A stretch of DNA of 64,000 nt from CAIKBL01 sp964555355 (GTDB lineage Bacteria > Pseudomonadota > Gammaproteobacteria > Ga0077536), in assembly GCA_964555355.1 (NCBI GenBank), contig CAZKRY010000002.1, positions 310,001 to 374,000 on the forward strand. Direction: 5' to 3'. The notes under the pieces were generated by a model. The model did no database searches. It was not told the origin of the DNA and saw nothing but the letters and a program-made list of their open reading frames with translations. The translations under genes and the position numbers were made by a program. Positions 27,235-36,450 of the stretch are shown piece by piece; positions within the stretch are counted from its first letter, which is position 1, and each line of letters starts with the position of its first letter.

Positions 27235-27629
27235 GCGTGTAAGAGGCGCGATGACTCAAACACGATCTCACGTCCCAACCTGTTCCCCGCCGGCGTGAGC
27301 ACGAGGATTCGAAACTGGAAAGCCGTCGCGCCGGGCGGCAATGACGCACGTATTTTTTGTTCAATCAGCGCGAGCGGTTTAGCGCTTTCGCCTTCCAGCA
27401 CGCGCTCCGCGCAACGCGTGAAAAACAGCGCTTCGTTGCGCGCGGGATTCCAAAGTAAACGCGCCGCGACTTGATGCGGGCGCAAACGGCGCGGTGGCGG
27501 CAATAACTCTCGCCATTCCTCGCTTCTGCCTTGACCTTGCCAGTAGCGCAGTTCAATCCGCGGCGAAGGGCCAATGACGTCAAAGAATCGCCAACTTGGA
27601 AAAAGCGCCGGTAGCAACCAACGCAACAT
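27231..27629 (-). CDS. Small protein paired with an HTTM-like membrane protein
   Basis: 132 residues, with a hydrophobic N-terminus (MLRWLLPALFPSWRFF) and an otherwise basic, soluble-looking body (PRIELRYWQGQG, WNPARNEALFFTRCAERVLEG). No motif recognised. It is translationally coupled to the membrane protein downstream by a 4-bp overlap, so a joint function is likely. Confidence 0.72.
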   Translation of the reverse strand: MLRWLLPALFPSWRFFDVIGPSPRIELRYWQGQGRSEEWRELLPPPRRLRPHQVAARLLWNPARNEALFFTRCAERVLEGESAKPLALIEQKIRASLPPGATAFQFRILVLTPAGNRLGREIVFESSRLLHA

Positions 27630-27732
27630 TAAGGGATACGGAACGAAAGGTTCATCGGGCTAATCTTAACCGTGGATTCAAGCAGTCGTCGCCGTGGCCG
27701 CTAACGGGGATAACGACCACGGAATCTCCTCC

Positions 27733-28035
27733 ATGCTGTTTGCGAGAACGACTTTGAAAAATTATCCCGCTCGAATCGAGCAGATGCATAACTATTTCGA
27801 ACGCCTGGTACTAGATGCCTTAGTCGCCCGCCAGCTCGATATCGACGACGACGCGTTGGTTGATATCGCCTGTGTGGCGTTGAACGAGTTGCCCGCCAAA
27901 TATATTCGGCACGAAGTGGATATGGCGTACTTCACCGATCCGACCGAACTCGCCGCGATGCAGGGCCGCGTGATGCGCGCGGTGGACTTGGCGATCGGAC
28001 GGGTCTTAAGCAACCGCTATTCGAAAGCATCCTAA
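27733..28035 (+). CDS. ComFB-family protein
   Basis: About 100 residues from the ATG at 27733; GTG 27694 and ATG 27784 are other in-frame starts. The conserved core MHNYFERLVLDAL...DDDALVDIACVALNELPAKYI matches the late-competence ComFB family, and cyanobacterial members bind c-di-GMP. The function here is unknown; a link with the two PilZ proteins of the window is speculation. It converges on the carboxylase gene at 28054. Confidence 0.8.
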   Translation: MLFARTTLKNYPARIEQMHNYFERLVLDALVARQLDIDDDALVDIACVALNELPAKYIRHEVDMAYFTDPTELAAMQGRVMRAVDLAIGRVLSNRYSKAS

Positions 28036-28053
28036 TTTGCCGTCACCCCGGCC

Positions 28054-31000
28054 TTACCACACATCAACATAAGCGCGCTGCGCTCGCCGCTTAGGGCCGG
28101 CGGCGCGGAGACCCCGAATTAAATACTGACGCGTCTCGGCGGGATCTATCACCGCATCGACTTCGAGATATGCGCCGACCGTCACCGCCTTGCCCTGCGC
28201 ATACATCCGCGCCAGCAATTTCTCGAATAACGCCTGGCGTGCCTGCGGATCGAGCTCGGCATCGAGTTCCTTGCGATACCCCAAATTCACCGCCCCCTCG
28301 AGTCCCATCGGACCGAACTCGGCGGTTGGCCACGCAATCGACATCAATGGCCGGTGAAAACTCCCGCCCGCCATCGCCTGTGCGCCAAGCCCATACCCTT
28401 TGCGTGTGACCACCGTGAAAAGCGGCACCGTGAGATTGGCACTGGCCAATATAAGGCGCGATCCGCGCCGCACGGCGGCGGTTTTTTCGCTGTCCGGGCC
28501 AACCATGAAACCCGGGGTATCACAGAGGGAAACGATGGGGATCCCAAACGCGTCACACAGTTGTAGAAATCGTCCGCCCTTCTCCGCGCCCGGTCCATCG
28601 ATGGCACCGCCCAAGTGCCGTGGATCGTTGGCGATCAAGCCGAAGGCCTCACCTTCAATGCGGATGAACGCGGTGACGATGCCCACACCGTAGTGACGCC
28701 GTAGCTCGATGACCGATCCAGTATCCGCCAACGCGTCGATGATCGCGCGCATGTCGTAGACGCGTAGCCGATTCTCCGGGACCAAGTGCCGCAGCACGCG
28801 TTGGTCGGCACAGGTGAAGGACGGCCACTTTCCTTGAAAGCAACTAAGAATACGCTTGGCGGCGAGCACACCTTCGGCTTCGTCGGCGACCGCCAAGTCG
28901 ACCACGCCGTTTTCCGTTTGCACCTCGATCGGCCCGATGTCTTCCGGTGCAAACTTGCCGAGACCGCCGCCTTCGATCATCGCGGGACCCGCGAGACCGA
29001 TATTGGAATTCGCGGTTGCGATGGTGAGATCGGCACAGCCGAAGATCACCGCATTACCGGCGAAGCAGCGCCCGGAATTGAGCGCGATCCGCGGCGCGAT
29101 GCCGGACATTTGCGGCCAGGTGGAGAAGGTCGGCAAATCCAACCACGAGGCGACCAGATCATCGATATCGACATCACCCGGTCGGCCGCCGCCCCCTTCG
29201 GTGAAAAACACCACCGGCAATTCCCAGTCGCGCGCAAGCTCAAAAAGGCGATCTTTTTTCTTGTGATTCATCGCACCCTGCGTGCCGGCGAGGACCGTGT
29301 AGTCATACGCGAGCACCGCGCAACGCGACGCGTCAGCACCGAACTGCGCGGCGTTGACGGTTCCGATGCCGGCGATCAAACCGTCCGCCGGCGTATTACG
29401 CATCAGATCTTCTAGTGTCCGGCGCCGCCGTTGCGCCGCGACCATCAACGCGCCGTACTCAGTAAAACTAGCGGGATCGCAGAGGTCGGCAACATTCTCG
29501 CGCGCCGTGCGGCTACCGGTCTTGCGGCGTCTCGCCACCGCTTCCGGGCGATTGGCGTCGAGTCCGATGGCGTGGCGCGCCTGAACTTCGGCCAAGTCCG
29601 CGCGAATCAAGTCAAGATCAAGCGCAGGGCCAGAGGCATTGGCGGCGTCCTCCGCGACAAGCGGCAGCAACACGCACACGATATCGCCTACGTCGAGCAC
29701 TTCGCCGTTCCGCGCGTGAATCGCGGTTATTTCACCCGCGATTTCCGCTTCGATTAAATGGTGCATTTTCATCGCTTCAAGCGTGGCAACGAGCCCGCCC
29801 CTAGCAACTCGCTCGCCAACATTGATGTCGAGCTGCACCAAGCTTCCGCGCAACGGTGCGCGCACCGCGTGCATACCCGGCGGGAGAGCGGGCGATGCGC
29901 GCCGCACGTACACGGTCTGGTCGGCATCAAGCGTCGCGACGGTCGGCAAGGTTGCCATCGTTGCTTGAAGTTCGGCCGTGGCGGTTTCTATGAAACGTGT
30001 CGTCATGCGGCCGCTTTGCACGGTTGGATGTGTCAGCACTGCGCGTAGCAACGACACGTTGTGATCGGTGCCGCGTAGCGTCGTTTCCGCCAGCGTCTGC
30101 TCGGCCCGTCGCAACAGCATCGGCAGATCGAGCGTGGGCGCGCGCACGATGATTTTGGCGAGCAGCGAATCGAACCCGGGATTGACGGTGTATCCGCCGT
30201 ACACCCCGCTATCGATCCGAACGCCAGGTCCGCCGGCCACTTCGAACGTTTGAATAGTGCCGCCACCGGCGTGAAATTCCCCACTTTGCGTCATGCGCTC
30301 CGCATTGATGCGACACTGCACTGCTGACGCGCGCGGCGGCGGCGGGGGTTCGCGCAACCCGAGTTCGGCTAAGGTTTGTCCTTGTGCCACCCCGAACTGC
30401 AAAGCGACCAAATCGAGGCCGGTGACTTCTTCGGTAACCGTGTGTTCGACTTGGAGGCGCGGGTTCGCTTCGATGAACCAATACCGATCGCTGTCGGCAT
30501 CGACCAAGAATTCAAACGTCCCAAGTCCCCGGTATGCACAGGAAGCGGCGAGGCGACACGCATCGCGTAACAAAGCATCACGCACGCCCGCCGCGAGTCC
30601 GATTGCCGGCGCCATCTCGATGAGTTTTTGGTGACGACGCTGCAAGCTACAATCGCGTTCCCACAGATGCACCACGCCACCCTGTCCGTCGCCCAAAATT
30701 TGCACTTCGACATGGCGCGCGGCCGGCACGAAGCGCTCCGCATACAACGTACCATCGCCAAACGCGGCACGCGCTTCGTCCGCGCAGCGCGTCAGCGCCA
30801 CGCCGCGCTCGATCTCAGGCCATAGGATTTGCATGCCGCGTCCACCGCCGCCCGCCGCCGCTTTGATGACTGCGAGGCTATCGCGACCCAGCGATGCGAC
30901 GAATTGCGACAAGTCCTCGGGTGAGGTCAGTGCGGTCGACCCTTCAAGTGTTGGCACATCGGCGCGCGTGGCGGCGGCGCGCGCGGCAATTTTGTCACCG

Positions 31001-31344
31001 AACAACGCCAGCTGTTCGGGCCGCGGGCCGATGAAGACGAATCCCGCAGCTTCGCAGGCCTGCGCGAACTCGGCGCTTTCCGATAAAAAGCCATAACCGG
31101 GGTGGATCGCCTGCGCGTTCGCTAACTTTGCGGCTTGTAGAATCGCCGACTGATCGAGATACGCCCGCGCGCCTCTGCCGGCAAGCGGCTGCCGTAAGTT
31201 CGCACGCAGCCAATGCGCGCTGTCGCGATCATCCTCACTGGCAATCACCACTGGCTCGCACGCGAGATCGCGCGCGGTGCGCATGATACGCAACGCGATT
31301 TCTCCACGATTGGCAATCAAAACTCTGGCGAAACGCGTCGTCAT
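28054..31344 (-). CDS. Single-chain acyl-CoA carboxylase (biotin carboxylase-BCCP-carboxyltransferase)
   Basis: 1096 residues carrying a whole biotin-dependent carboxylase in one chain. The N-terminal biotin carboxylase (about 1-450) has LIANRGEIALRI, the glycine-rich AAAGGGGRGM loop and the EANPRLQVEHTVTE signature. A biotin carrier domain follows with K526 in EAMKMHH as biotinylation site, then both halves of a carboxyltransferase (about 590-1080). This order matches the long-chain acyl-CoA carboxylases described in mycobacteria. The acyl-CoA substrate is not fixed by the sequence. It is divergent from acetoacetyl-CoA synthetase. Confidence 0.92.
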   Translation of the reverse strand: MTTRFARVLIANRGEIALRIMRTARDLACEPVVIASEDDRDSAHWLRANLRQPLAGRGARAYLDQSAILQAAKLANAQAIHPGYGFLSESAEFAQACEAAGFVFIGPRPEQLALFGDKIAARAAATRADVPTLEGSTALTSPEDLSQFVASLGRDSLAVIKAAAGGGGRGMQILWPEIERGVALTRCADEARAAFGDGTLYAERFVPAARHVEVQILGDGQGGVVHLWERDCSLQRRHQKLIEMAPAIGLAAGVRDALLRDACRLAASCAYRGLGTFEFLVDADSDRYWFIEANPRLQVEHTVTEEVTGLDLVALQFGVAQGQTLAELGLREPPPPPRASAVQCRINAERMTQSGEFHAGGGTIQTFEVAGGPGVRIDSGVYGGYTVNPGFDSLLAKIIVRAPTLDLPMLLRRAEQTLAETTLRGTDHNVSLLRAVLTHPTVQSGRMTTRFIETATAELQATMATLPTVATLDADQTVYVRRASPALPPGMHAVRAPLRGSLVQLDINVGERVARGGLVATLEAMKMHHLIEAEIAGEITAIHARNGEVLDVGDIVCVLLPLVAEDAANASGPALDLDLIRADLAEVQARHAIGLDANRPEAVARRRKTGSRTARENVADLCDPASFTEYGALMVAAQRRRRTLEDLMRNTPADGLIAGIGTVNAAQFGADASRCAVLAYDYTVLAGTQGAMNHKKKDRLFELARDWELPVVFFTEGGGGRPGDVDIDDLVASWLDLPTFSTWPQMSGIAPRIALNSGRCFAGNAVIFGCADLTIATANSNIGLAGPAMIEGGGLGKFAPEDIGPIEVQTENGVVDLAVADEAEGVLAAKRILSCFQGKWPSFTCADQRVLRHLVPENRLRVYDMRAIIDALADTGSVIELRRHYGVGIVTAFIRIEGEAFGLIANDPRHLGGAIDGPGAEKGGRFLQLCDAFGIPIVSLCDTPGFMVGPDSEKTAAVRRGSRLILASANLTVPLFTVVTRKGYGLGAQAMAGGSFHRPLMSIAWPTAEFGPMGLEGAVNLGYRKELDAELDPQARQALFEKLLARMYAQGKAVTVGAYLEVDAVIDPAETRQYLIRGLRAAGPKRRAQRAYVDVW

Positions 31345-31656
31345 GCAAGGCCTTCCAATTGAGCTAATGAAGCATTTGTTTTTTTAAGTCTGCACGGCTC
31401 TATCAAGCACCGTTTCTTTGCCATCTTATACTCGCTAATATTCAAAGCCTACTAAGGCGCGGATGTACCGGACCACCGTGCGTGAACGCTAACCAAGTGC
31501 GCGCGCACTTTTCTTCACGCGTGCTATCCGGCGGGGCATGCTTTGCAAACCCAACGATTACAGAATTGCCGCGTTGGTAACCAAGGTCGCGGCGGCGCGA
31601 GGCCGCTTGGTACAAAACTGAGTCACGAACTCAAATTATTTAGCAGGAAATTTCTC
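31345..31656. other. 312-bp divergent intergenic region with a nested palindrome
   Basis: This gap separates the carboxylase gene (minus) from the acetoacetyl-CoA synthetase gene (plus) and must hold both promoters. A perfect 16-bp palindrome (AAGTGCGCGCGCACTT, 31495-31510) is enclosed by a second pair of arms GCGTGAA/TTCACGC (31480-31486 and 31514-31520). -10-like hexamers (TATACT 31427, TAATAT 31436) are present but without convincing -35 partners. The open frame before 31657 is not used as coding here. Confidence 0.5.
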
Positions 31657-33645
31657 ATGCCCCAAGAAGGCGACATACTCTGGCAGCCTAGCGCGGAGAT
31701 CATTGCAGGCGCGGAACTGACGCGCTTCACTCACTGGGTGGAAGCGCGTAGCGGACGCAAGTTCGAGGATTACGAAGCGTTATGGCGCTGGTCGGTGGCG
31801 GATGTCGCGGGTTTTTGGGCGGCAATTTGGGACTTCTTCGAAATCAAGTCGTCTGTGCCTTATCAAGCAGTACTCGCGGACGCACGGATGCCGGGCGCGC
31901 AGTGGTTCCCCGGCGCGCGCTTAAATTTCGCGGAACACATCTTGCGGCAAGCGCGAAGCGGCGCCCCGGCCCTTCATTTCGCGTCCGAATCCGCGCCGCT
32001 TGCGTCCGTCAGCTGGGATGAGCTTTCCACACAAGTCGCGCGCCTCGCGGCAAGCTTGCGTGCGTTCGGCGTCCGTCCCGGTGACCGTGTGGTGTCGTTC
32101 ATGCCGAACGTGCCGTACACCCTTATTGCGTTTCTCGCGACCGCGAGTGTCGGCGCGGTGTGGTCGAGCTGTTCTACTGATTTTGGCGTGAAAAGCGTGC
32201 TTGATCGATTCCAACAGATCGAACCCACCGTCATGTTCTGTGTCGATGGCTATCGCTACGGCGGCAAGGATTTCGCGCGCATCGCGGAAGCGGCGGAGAT
32301 TATTCAAGCACTCCCCACGTTGAAGCACGTGGTGCACGTGCGTTATCTAGATTCCAATGCCGCGCCGCCCGTCGCGGATGCACATGACTGGCACGCGCTG
32401 CTCGGGAAGGCCGAAACGCCGGCACACGACTTCGCGCAAGTGGCGTTCGATCATCCACTGTGGGTAGTTTATTCCTCGGGTACGACCGGACTACCCAAAG
32501 CGCTGGTGCACGGACACGGCGGCATTACGCTTGAACTGCATAAGACGCTCGCGCTGCACTGTAACTTGTCGCGCGGTAAACGGATGTTCTTCTACACGAC
32601 CTCCGGTTGGATCATGTGGAACATTCTGGTCAGTTCACTCATCGTCGGTGCCGAGCCAATTATTTATGACGGCAATCCCGCCGCGCCCGAAATCGACGTC
32701 CTATGGCGCATTGCCGCGGAAGCCAAAGCAACGATGTTCGGGGCCAGTCCGACCTATGTCGGGATGATGCAGAAAAACGGCATCGTGCCGCGCGAACGCT
32801 ATGACCTAAGCGCGTTAGAAAGCACGTTGCTGACCGGCTCGCCGGTGACACCGGAATCGATGCAATGGATGTTCGATAACGTCAAACAAGATCTCTGGCT
32901 CAGCTCGCAAAGCGGCGGCACCGATGTCAGCGCAGGCTTCGTGACGGGCCTCTGCACGCGCCCGGTCTATGCCGGCGAAATTCAATGTCGCGCTTTAGGC
33001 GTTGATGTCCACGCGTATAACGATCATGGGGAGTCGGTCATCGATGAAGTCGGCGAGCTGGTCGTTCGCCAACCCATGCCTTCCATGCCAATTTATTTCT
33101 GGAATGATCCCGGTGGCGTTCGTTACCGCGACTCTTACTTTGTGGATTTTCCCGGACAGTGGCGCCACGGCGATTTCTTTCGGGTCAATCAGCGCGGCGG
33201 CTGTTTTATTTCCGGGCGCTCGGATTCCACTTTGAATCGTTATGGCGTGCGGATTGGCACGGCGGAACTCTATCGTGTGGTGGAAACGCTGCCGGAGATT
33301 GCCGATAGTCTAGTGGTTAATCTGGATTTGCCGGGTGGGCGCTTTTTTATGCCGATGTTCGTCAAACTGGCGCCGGGCGCGGAGCTTGATGAGCGGTTGA
33401 TTCAAAAGGTCGCACGGGCGCTACGCGAAAACGCCTCACCACGCCATGTGCCGGATAAACTCTATGCCGTCAATGCGATCCCGTACACCTTGACCGGCAA
33501 GAAACTGGAAGTGCCGGTGCGCAAGATTTTGATGGGGTTTGACGTCGCCAAGGCAGCCAGCCGCGACGCCATGATGAACCCCGAAGCGCTCGATTACTTC
33601 GTCGAGTTCGCCCGTGAGCAACGCGACTATCGCATCAACGAGTGA
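31657..33645 (+). CDS. aacS: Acetoacetyl-CoA synthetase
   Basis: 662 residues from the ATG at 31657, preceded by an AGGAAA ribosome site; an ATG at 31543 in frame would add 38 residues unlike the family. ANL superfamily motifs: ATP-binding YSSGTTGLPKALVHGHGG, the W-rich FYTTSGWIMWN, GGTDVSAGF, and WRHGDFF...RSDSTLNRYGVRIG. The N-terminal LWQPSAEIIAGAELTRFTHWV region is typical of acetoacetyl-CoA synthetases as opposed to acetyl-CoA synthetases. It activates acetoacetate to acetoacetyl-CoA in the cytoplasm. Confidence 0.92.
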   Translation: MPQEGDILWQPSAEIIAGAELTRFTHWVEARSGRKFEDYEALWRWSVADVAGFWAAIWDFFEIKSSVPYQAVLADARMPGAQWFPGARLNFAEHILRQARSGAPALHFASESAPLASVSWDELSTQVARLAASLRAFGVRPGDRVVSFMPNVPYTLIAFLATASVGAVWSSCSTDFGVKSVLDRFQQIEPTVMFCVDGYRYGGKDFARIAEAAEIIQALPTLKHVVHVRYLDSNAAPPVADAHDWHALLGKAETPAHDFAQVAFDHPLWVVYSSGTTGLPKALVHGHGGITLELHKTLALHCNLSRGKRMFFYTTSGWIMWNILVSSLIVGAEPIIYDGNPAAPEIDVLWRIAAEAKATMFGASPTYVGMMQKNGIVPRERYDLSALESTLLTGSPVTPESMQWMFDNVKQDLWLSSQSGGTDVSAGFVTGLCTRPVYAGEIQCRALGVDVHAYNDHGESVIDEVGELVVRQPMPSMPIYFWNDPGGVRYRDSYFVDFPGQWRHGDFFRVNQRGGCFISGRSDSTLNRYGVRIGTAELYRVVETLPEIADSLVVNLDLPGGRFFMPMFVKLAPGAELDERLIQKVARALRENASPRHVPDKLYAVNAIPYTLTGKKLEVPVRKILMGFDVAKAASRDAMMNPEALDYFVEFAREQRDYRINE

Positions 33646-33659
33646 ACGGGAAAGCGCCG

Positions 33660-34688
33660 TCATCCCCCCGCACGCTGAAGCAGCGCATCGAGATGCTGAT
33701 AAAACATCTCGAGTTCGGTCACGAACTCTTCGTTTAAGCCCACGGAGAGATCGAATCGCCGCAGGCCCGGCGCACGCGGATCGTGGTACAGCGCATCGCG
33801 CAAATTGAGACATAGCGTCGTCGGCGCGAGCGGACAAGATTCAAAATTGGCGTCATTGAGCTTTTTGAGCCGTAACGCAAGCGTGCTCCAGGCGCTCGCG
33901 AGCTGCAGGGCGATACGATCGGCCGCGTCCACGGCGGTCATGCTTGCGCTTAAATCCATCGATTCAACCAACGATAGTCCCCCATTGGTGCGCGCTTCGG
34001 ACGGCTCAACTTTTGATTTGCTGGCGTGCAGCCAATCGAGCGCCGCTTGACACACCTGATGTTGCGCGGACAGAACCAGCTGCGCGGCTTCCCGCTCGAC
34101 CACGCGACTGATATCGATAAATTTCCGCTGCTCGCCGAGTGGCGCTTGATATTTGGCATTTGCAAGCGCGGTTTCGACATTGCTTACATAGCATTTGGCA
34201 AGGCGCCCGATGCGCGCAGGCAGCTCAGCTTCCAATAACTTGATAGCTTTATCGCTGTGGCGTTCCTCCGGTGCTTGGACCGGGGCGGCGGGGGCATCGC
34301 GGTGTTGCATGCCGGCCATGACCAGGCTACGCAGTCCGGCAACGACCAGTTCGCTCGGTGCGACGAGGCTGACACCAACCCCATCGTCTTTGCGACGGCG
34401 CACCTGAGCTTGCGCACGGATGACGACGCGATCCCCGCCGTGTCGCACGGCGAAACGGATCTCGACCTGCGCGCCGACTCGCAGCCACGGCACTTTTGCG
34501 GTTTGGCTCCCTTCGAGGTACTGCAAAAACATCCCGCGACGGGACACATCGCGAATCAATATCCGCTCGTGGGCGTTGGTTGCGCCATAGACCACGGCCT
34601 CGGCCCTGACTTGATGGCGCTGCGGAATGGGTTGTGCGGGCTCCTTGGCCGCCGGGGCCTTACGGGGTGTTTGTTCCACTACTTTCAT
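33660..34688 (-). CDS. PilZ-domain protein with DUF1631-like region
   Basis: 342 residues. An N-terminal PilZ-like domain (about 22-120; RHQVRAEAVVYG, RDVSRRGMFLQY) is followed by a helical region (about 145-340) resembling the start of DUF1631 proteins, including the CPLAPTTLCLNLRDAL segment. DUF1631 proteins are usually about twice as long, so this is a short form. Probably a cytoplasmic c-di-GMP-responsive protein. A hairpin at 34773-34809 separates it from the SDR gene upstream. Confidence 0.72.
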   Translation of the reverse strand: MKVVEQTPRKAPAAKEPAQPIPQRHQVRAEAVVYGATNAHERILIRDVSRRGMFLQYLEGSQTAKVPWLRVGAQVEIRFAVRHGGDRVVIRAQAQVRRRKDDGVGVSLVAPSELVVAGLRSLVMAGMQHRDAPAAPVQAPEERHSDKAIKLLEAELPARIGRLAKCYVSNVETALANAKYQAPLGEQRKFIDISRVVEREAAQLVLSAQHQVCQAALDWLHASKSKVEPSEARTNGGLSLVESMDLSASMTAVDAADRIALQLASAWSTLALRLKKLNDANFESCPLAPTTLCLNLRDALYHDPRAPGLRRFDLSVGLNEEFVTELEMFYQHLDALLQRAGG

Positions 34689-34772
34689 GATCGGTCCTGT
34701 CGAGCAACACGTACTAAGCTTGGCTAGTCAGTTAGCGGCTCGCCACCCAGGAAAGTTGAAAGTGCGTAGGGA

Positions 34773-34809
34773 GTCACCCTGCAATTGTTAAAGAGTCTTG
34801 CAGGATGAC
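34773..34809 (-). terminator. Hairpin downstream of the SDR gene
   Basis: GTCACCCTGCAA (34773-34784) and TTGCAGGATGAC (34798-34809) form a 12-bp stem with one mismatch and a 13-nt loop, 28 bp after the end of the SDR gene on the minus strand. There is no T-run after it, so it is only a possible terminator or processing site. Confidence 0.4.
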
Positions 34810-34836
34810 CTTTGCCGTGCTCGGCGCACGCTCGCG

Positions 34837-35604
34837 TTAGCTTGCGGACATCCCGCCATCGACCGGGAATACCGTCCCCGTGCAGTAACTGCTCTCATCG
34901 CTCGCCAAAAACACCACGAGGTTGGCGACTTCTTCCGGCTGACCATAGCGCCGTAGCGGTACGCTATGGGCGATTCGAGCCTTGGCCTTGTCGGGGTCAT
35001 GCGGTGCGTATTGTTGTTCTAGAGACGCGATCATGCGGGTGGCGATCGGTGCCGGATTGATGGTGTTGACGCGGATTTTGAGTGGCGCGCACTCGAGCGC
35101 CGCCGAGCGCATGATCCCGACCACCGCGTGCTTCGACGCGATGTAAGGCGCGACCCGGGGCATGCCCTTCAAGCCACCCAAAGACGAGGTAATCACAATA
35201 CTGCCGCCGCCGGTTTTGGCCATCTCCGGAATCACCGCCTGCATGCCGAGCCAAACACCGCGCACGTTGACCGCCATGACGCGTTCGTACATCTCGAGCG
35301 GGTACTCGGTGATGGGGGCAACCGTGCCCTCGATGCCGGCGTTATTGAAAAAGATATCGATGCGACCAAAGCGTTCAATTGCCGTCCGCACATAAGCAGC
35401 TACCTGCGCCGGATCGGTAACATCCGCGGTGATCGCCGCGGCATTCGCCGCACCGAGTTCCGCGACCGCTGCCGCGAGCGCGGCTTTCTGTACGTCCACC
35501 AGTAGCACACGCGCGCCTTCTTCGACAAAGCGGCGCGCGGTGGCAAGTCCGATACCCGCGGCACCGCCGGTGATGATGGCTGATTTGTTGGATAATCGAC
35601 CCAT
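34837..35604 (-). CDS. SDR-family oxidoreductase
   Basis: 255 residues of the classical SDR type: TGGAAGIG cofactor loop near residue 12, Asp after strand two (LLVDVQ, favouring NAD), NNAG, catalytic Ser in ITSSLGG, YIASK with the Tyr/Lys pair, and the C-terminal TVFPVDGG. It is similar in class to the SDR at 9351 but not a close copy. It stands alone, and the substrate is unknown. Confidence 0.9.
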   Translation of the reverse strand: MGRLSNKSAIITGGAAGIGLATARRFVEEGARVLLVDVQKAALAAAVAELGAANAAAITADVTDPAQVAAYVRTAIERFGRIDIFFNNAGIEGTVAPITEYPLEMYERVMAVNVRGVWLGMQAVIPEMAKTGGGSIVITSSLGGLKGMPRVAPYIASKHAVVGIMRSAALECAPLKIRVNTINPAPIATRMIASLEQQYAPHDPDKAKARIAHSVPLRRYGQPEEVANLVVFLASDESSYCTGTVFPVDGGMSAS

Positions 35605-35831
35605 GGTTCTCTCCCGTTTTGTTGAAACTTGACGCGGAGACTAGCGCAACCCGCAGGCCTCAAGCGAGCTACTCAACCTCTGCGACGTGCGCTTGCACCC
35701 AGCATCGATAAAGTTGACTATGCGCCTGCCCCCGGCCCACGCGCCCCGCCATCACTCGCGCTGACGCATTCCGCGCCATCCCTCCGAGCCCTGGCAAATC
35801 CTTATCCTTATAAATTTCGGAGTGCTGAACG

Positions 35832-36308
35832 ATGGCAGTTGAAATCTTGTTAAGAGTCGATGGCGTTAAGGGTGGCTCGCTGAACAGCAACCACCGTGGC
35901 TGGTCGGATGCGTTGTCCTATCGCTGGTTGTTAAATCACGATGCGGGATCGTCTGGTCGTATTCAAATGAATGAAATTGTGATCGTGAAACCCGTCGGCG
36001 TTGAAAGTACGGTGCTGATGACGTTGTTTGCGGCGCAAACCGTTATCGAATCTGTGGAACTCAACATCATTCCGGTCCTCGGCAAACGTGAAGCGCCGAT
36101 GAAGTACTTATCGATGATCTTAAAGAATGTGCAGATCGCATCGATTAGTACGGGCGGGGCGATCGAGGAAAACGTGTTTAAAGAAACGGTGACGCTTCGC
36201 TTTGGCAGCGTGAAGTACGAATCTCATCACTACGCCGAGGCAAGCCCGAACAGTACGGTGCGCGCGGCAGTCAGTCATGCCTTTGAATGGGATCACGCCG
36301 CGGCTTAA
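35832..36308 (+). CDS. hcp: Hcp-family type VI secretion tube protein (orphan)
   Basis: 158 residues of the Hcp1 family: AVEILLRVDGVKGGSLNSNHRGW at the N-terminus, VVKPVGVESTVLM-like middle and the strand ILKNVQIASISTGG...ETVTLRFGSVKYE. Hcp forms hexameric rings that stack into the inner tube of type VI secretion systems and is itself exported. GGAG lies 9 nt before the ATG. No other T6SS gene is nearby, so it is an orphan copy that would need a main cluster elsewhere. Confidence 0.88.
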   Translation: MAVEILLRVDGVKGGSLNSNHRGWSDALSYRWLLNHDAGSSGRIQMNEIVIVKPVGVESTVLMTLFAAQTVIESVELNIIPVLGKREAPMKYLSMILKNVQIASISTGGAIEENVFKETVTLRFGSVKYESHHYAEASPNSTVRAAVSHAFEWDHAAA

Positions 36309-36343
36309 GGAGAGTCGGAATCTATTTGAAATTCCGTGTGTTA

Positions 36344-36387
36344 GGCGAGAGCGTCCTACTACTTGAGCGTTAGCGCTCAGCCTCGCC
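36344..36387. repeat. Nested inverted repeat between hcp and cysA
   Basis: GGCGAG (36344-36349) pairs with CTCGCC (36382-36387), and inside lies TGAGCG/CGCTCA (36364-36369 with 36374-36379, loop TTAG). It sits between the convergent ends of hcp and cysA and may act as a two-sided terminator, although there is no T-run. The GAGCGTT core resembles one of the palindromes at 13473. Confidence 0.4.
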
Positions 36388-36450
36388 CGATTGGCCGCAC
36401 CGTCGCGATAAACAGCTGATCGTCATTCACCACCCGTGCGCGTGCCGTCG

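Noticed and set aside
28786..29415. Open frame on the plus strand opposite the acyl-CoA carboxylase
   Set aside because: It is a shadow of the minus-strand carboxylase; the sequence has no recognisable family, and the sense gene is certain.
36344..36387. Rho-independent terminator of hcp or cysA
   Set aside because: A hairpin is possible but no T-run follows on either strand, so it is listed only as an inverted repeat.
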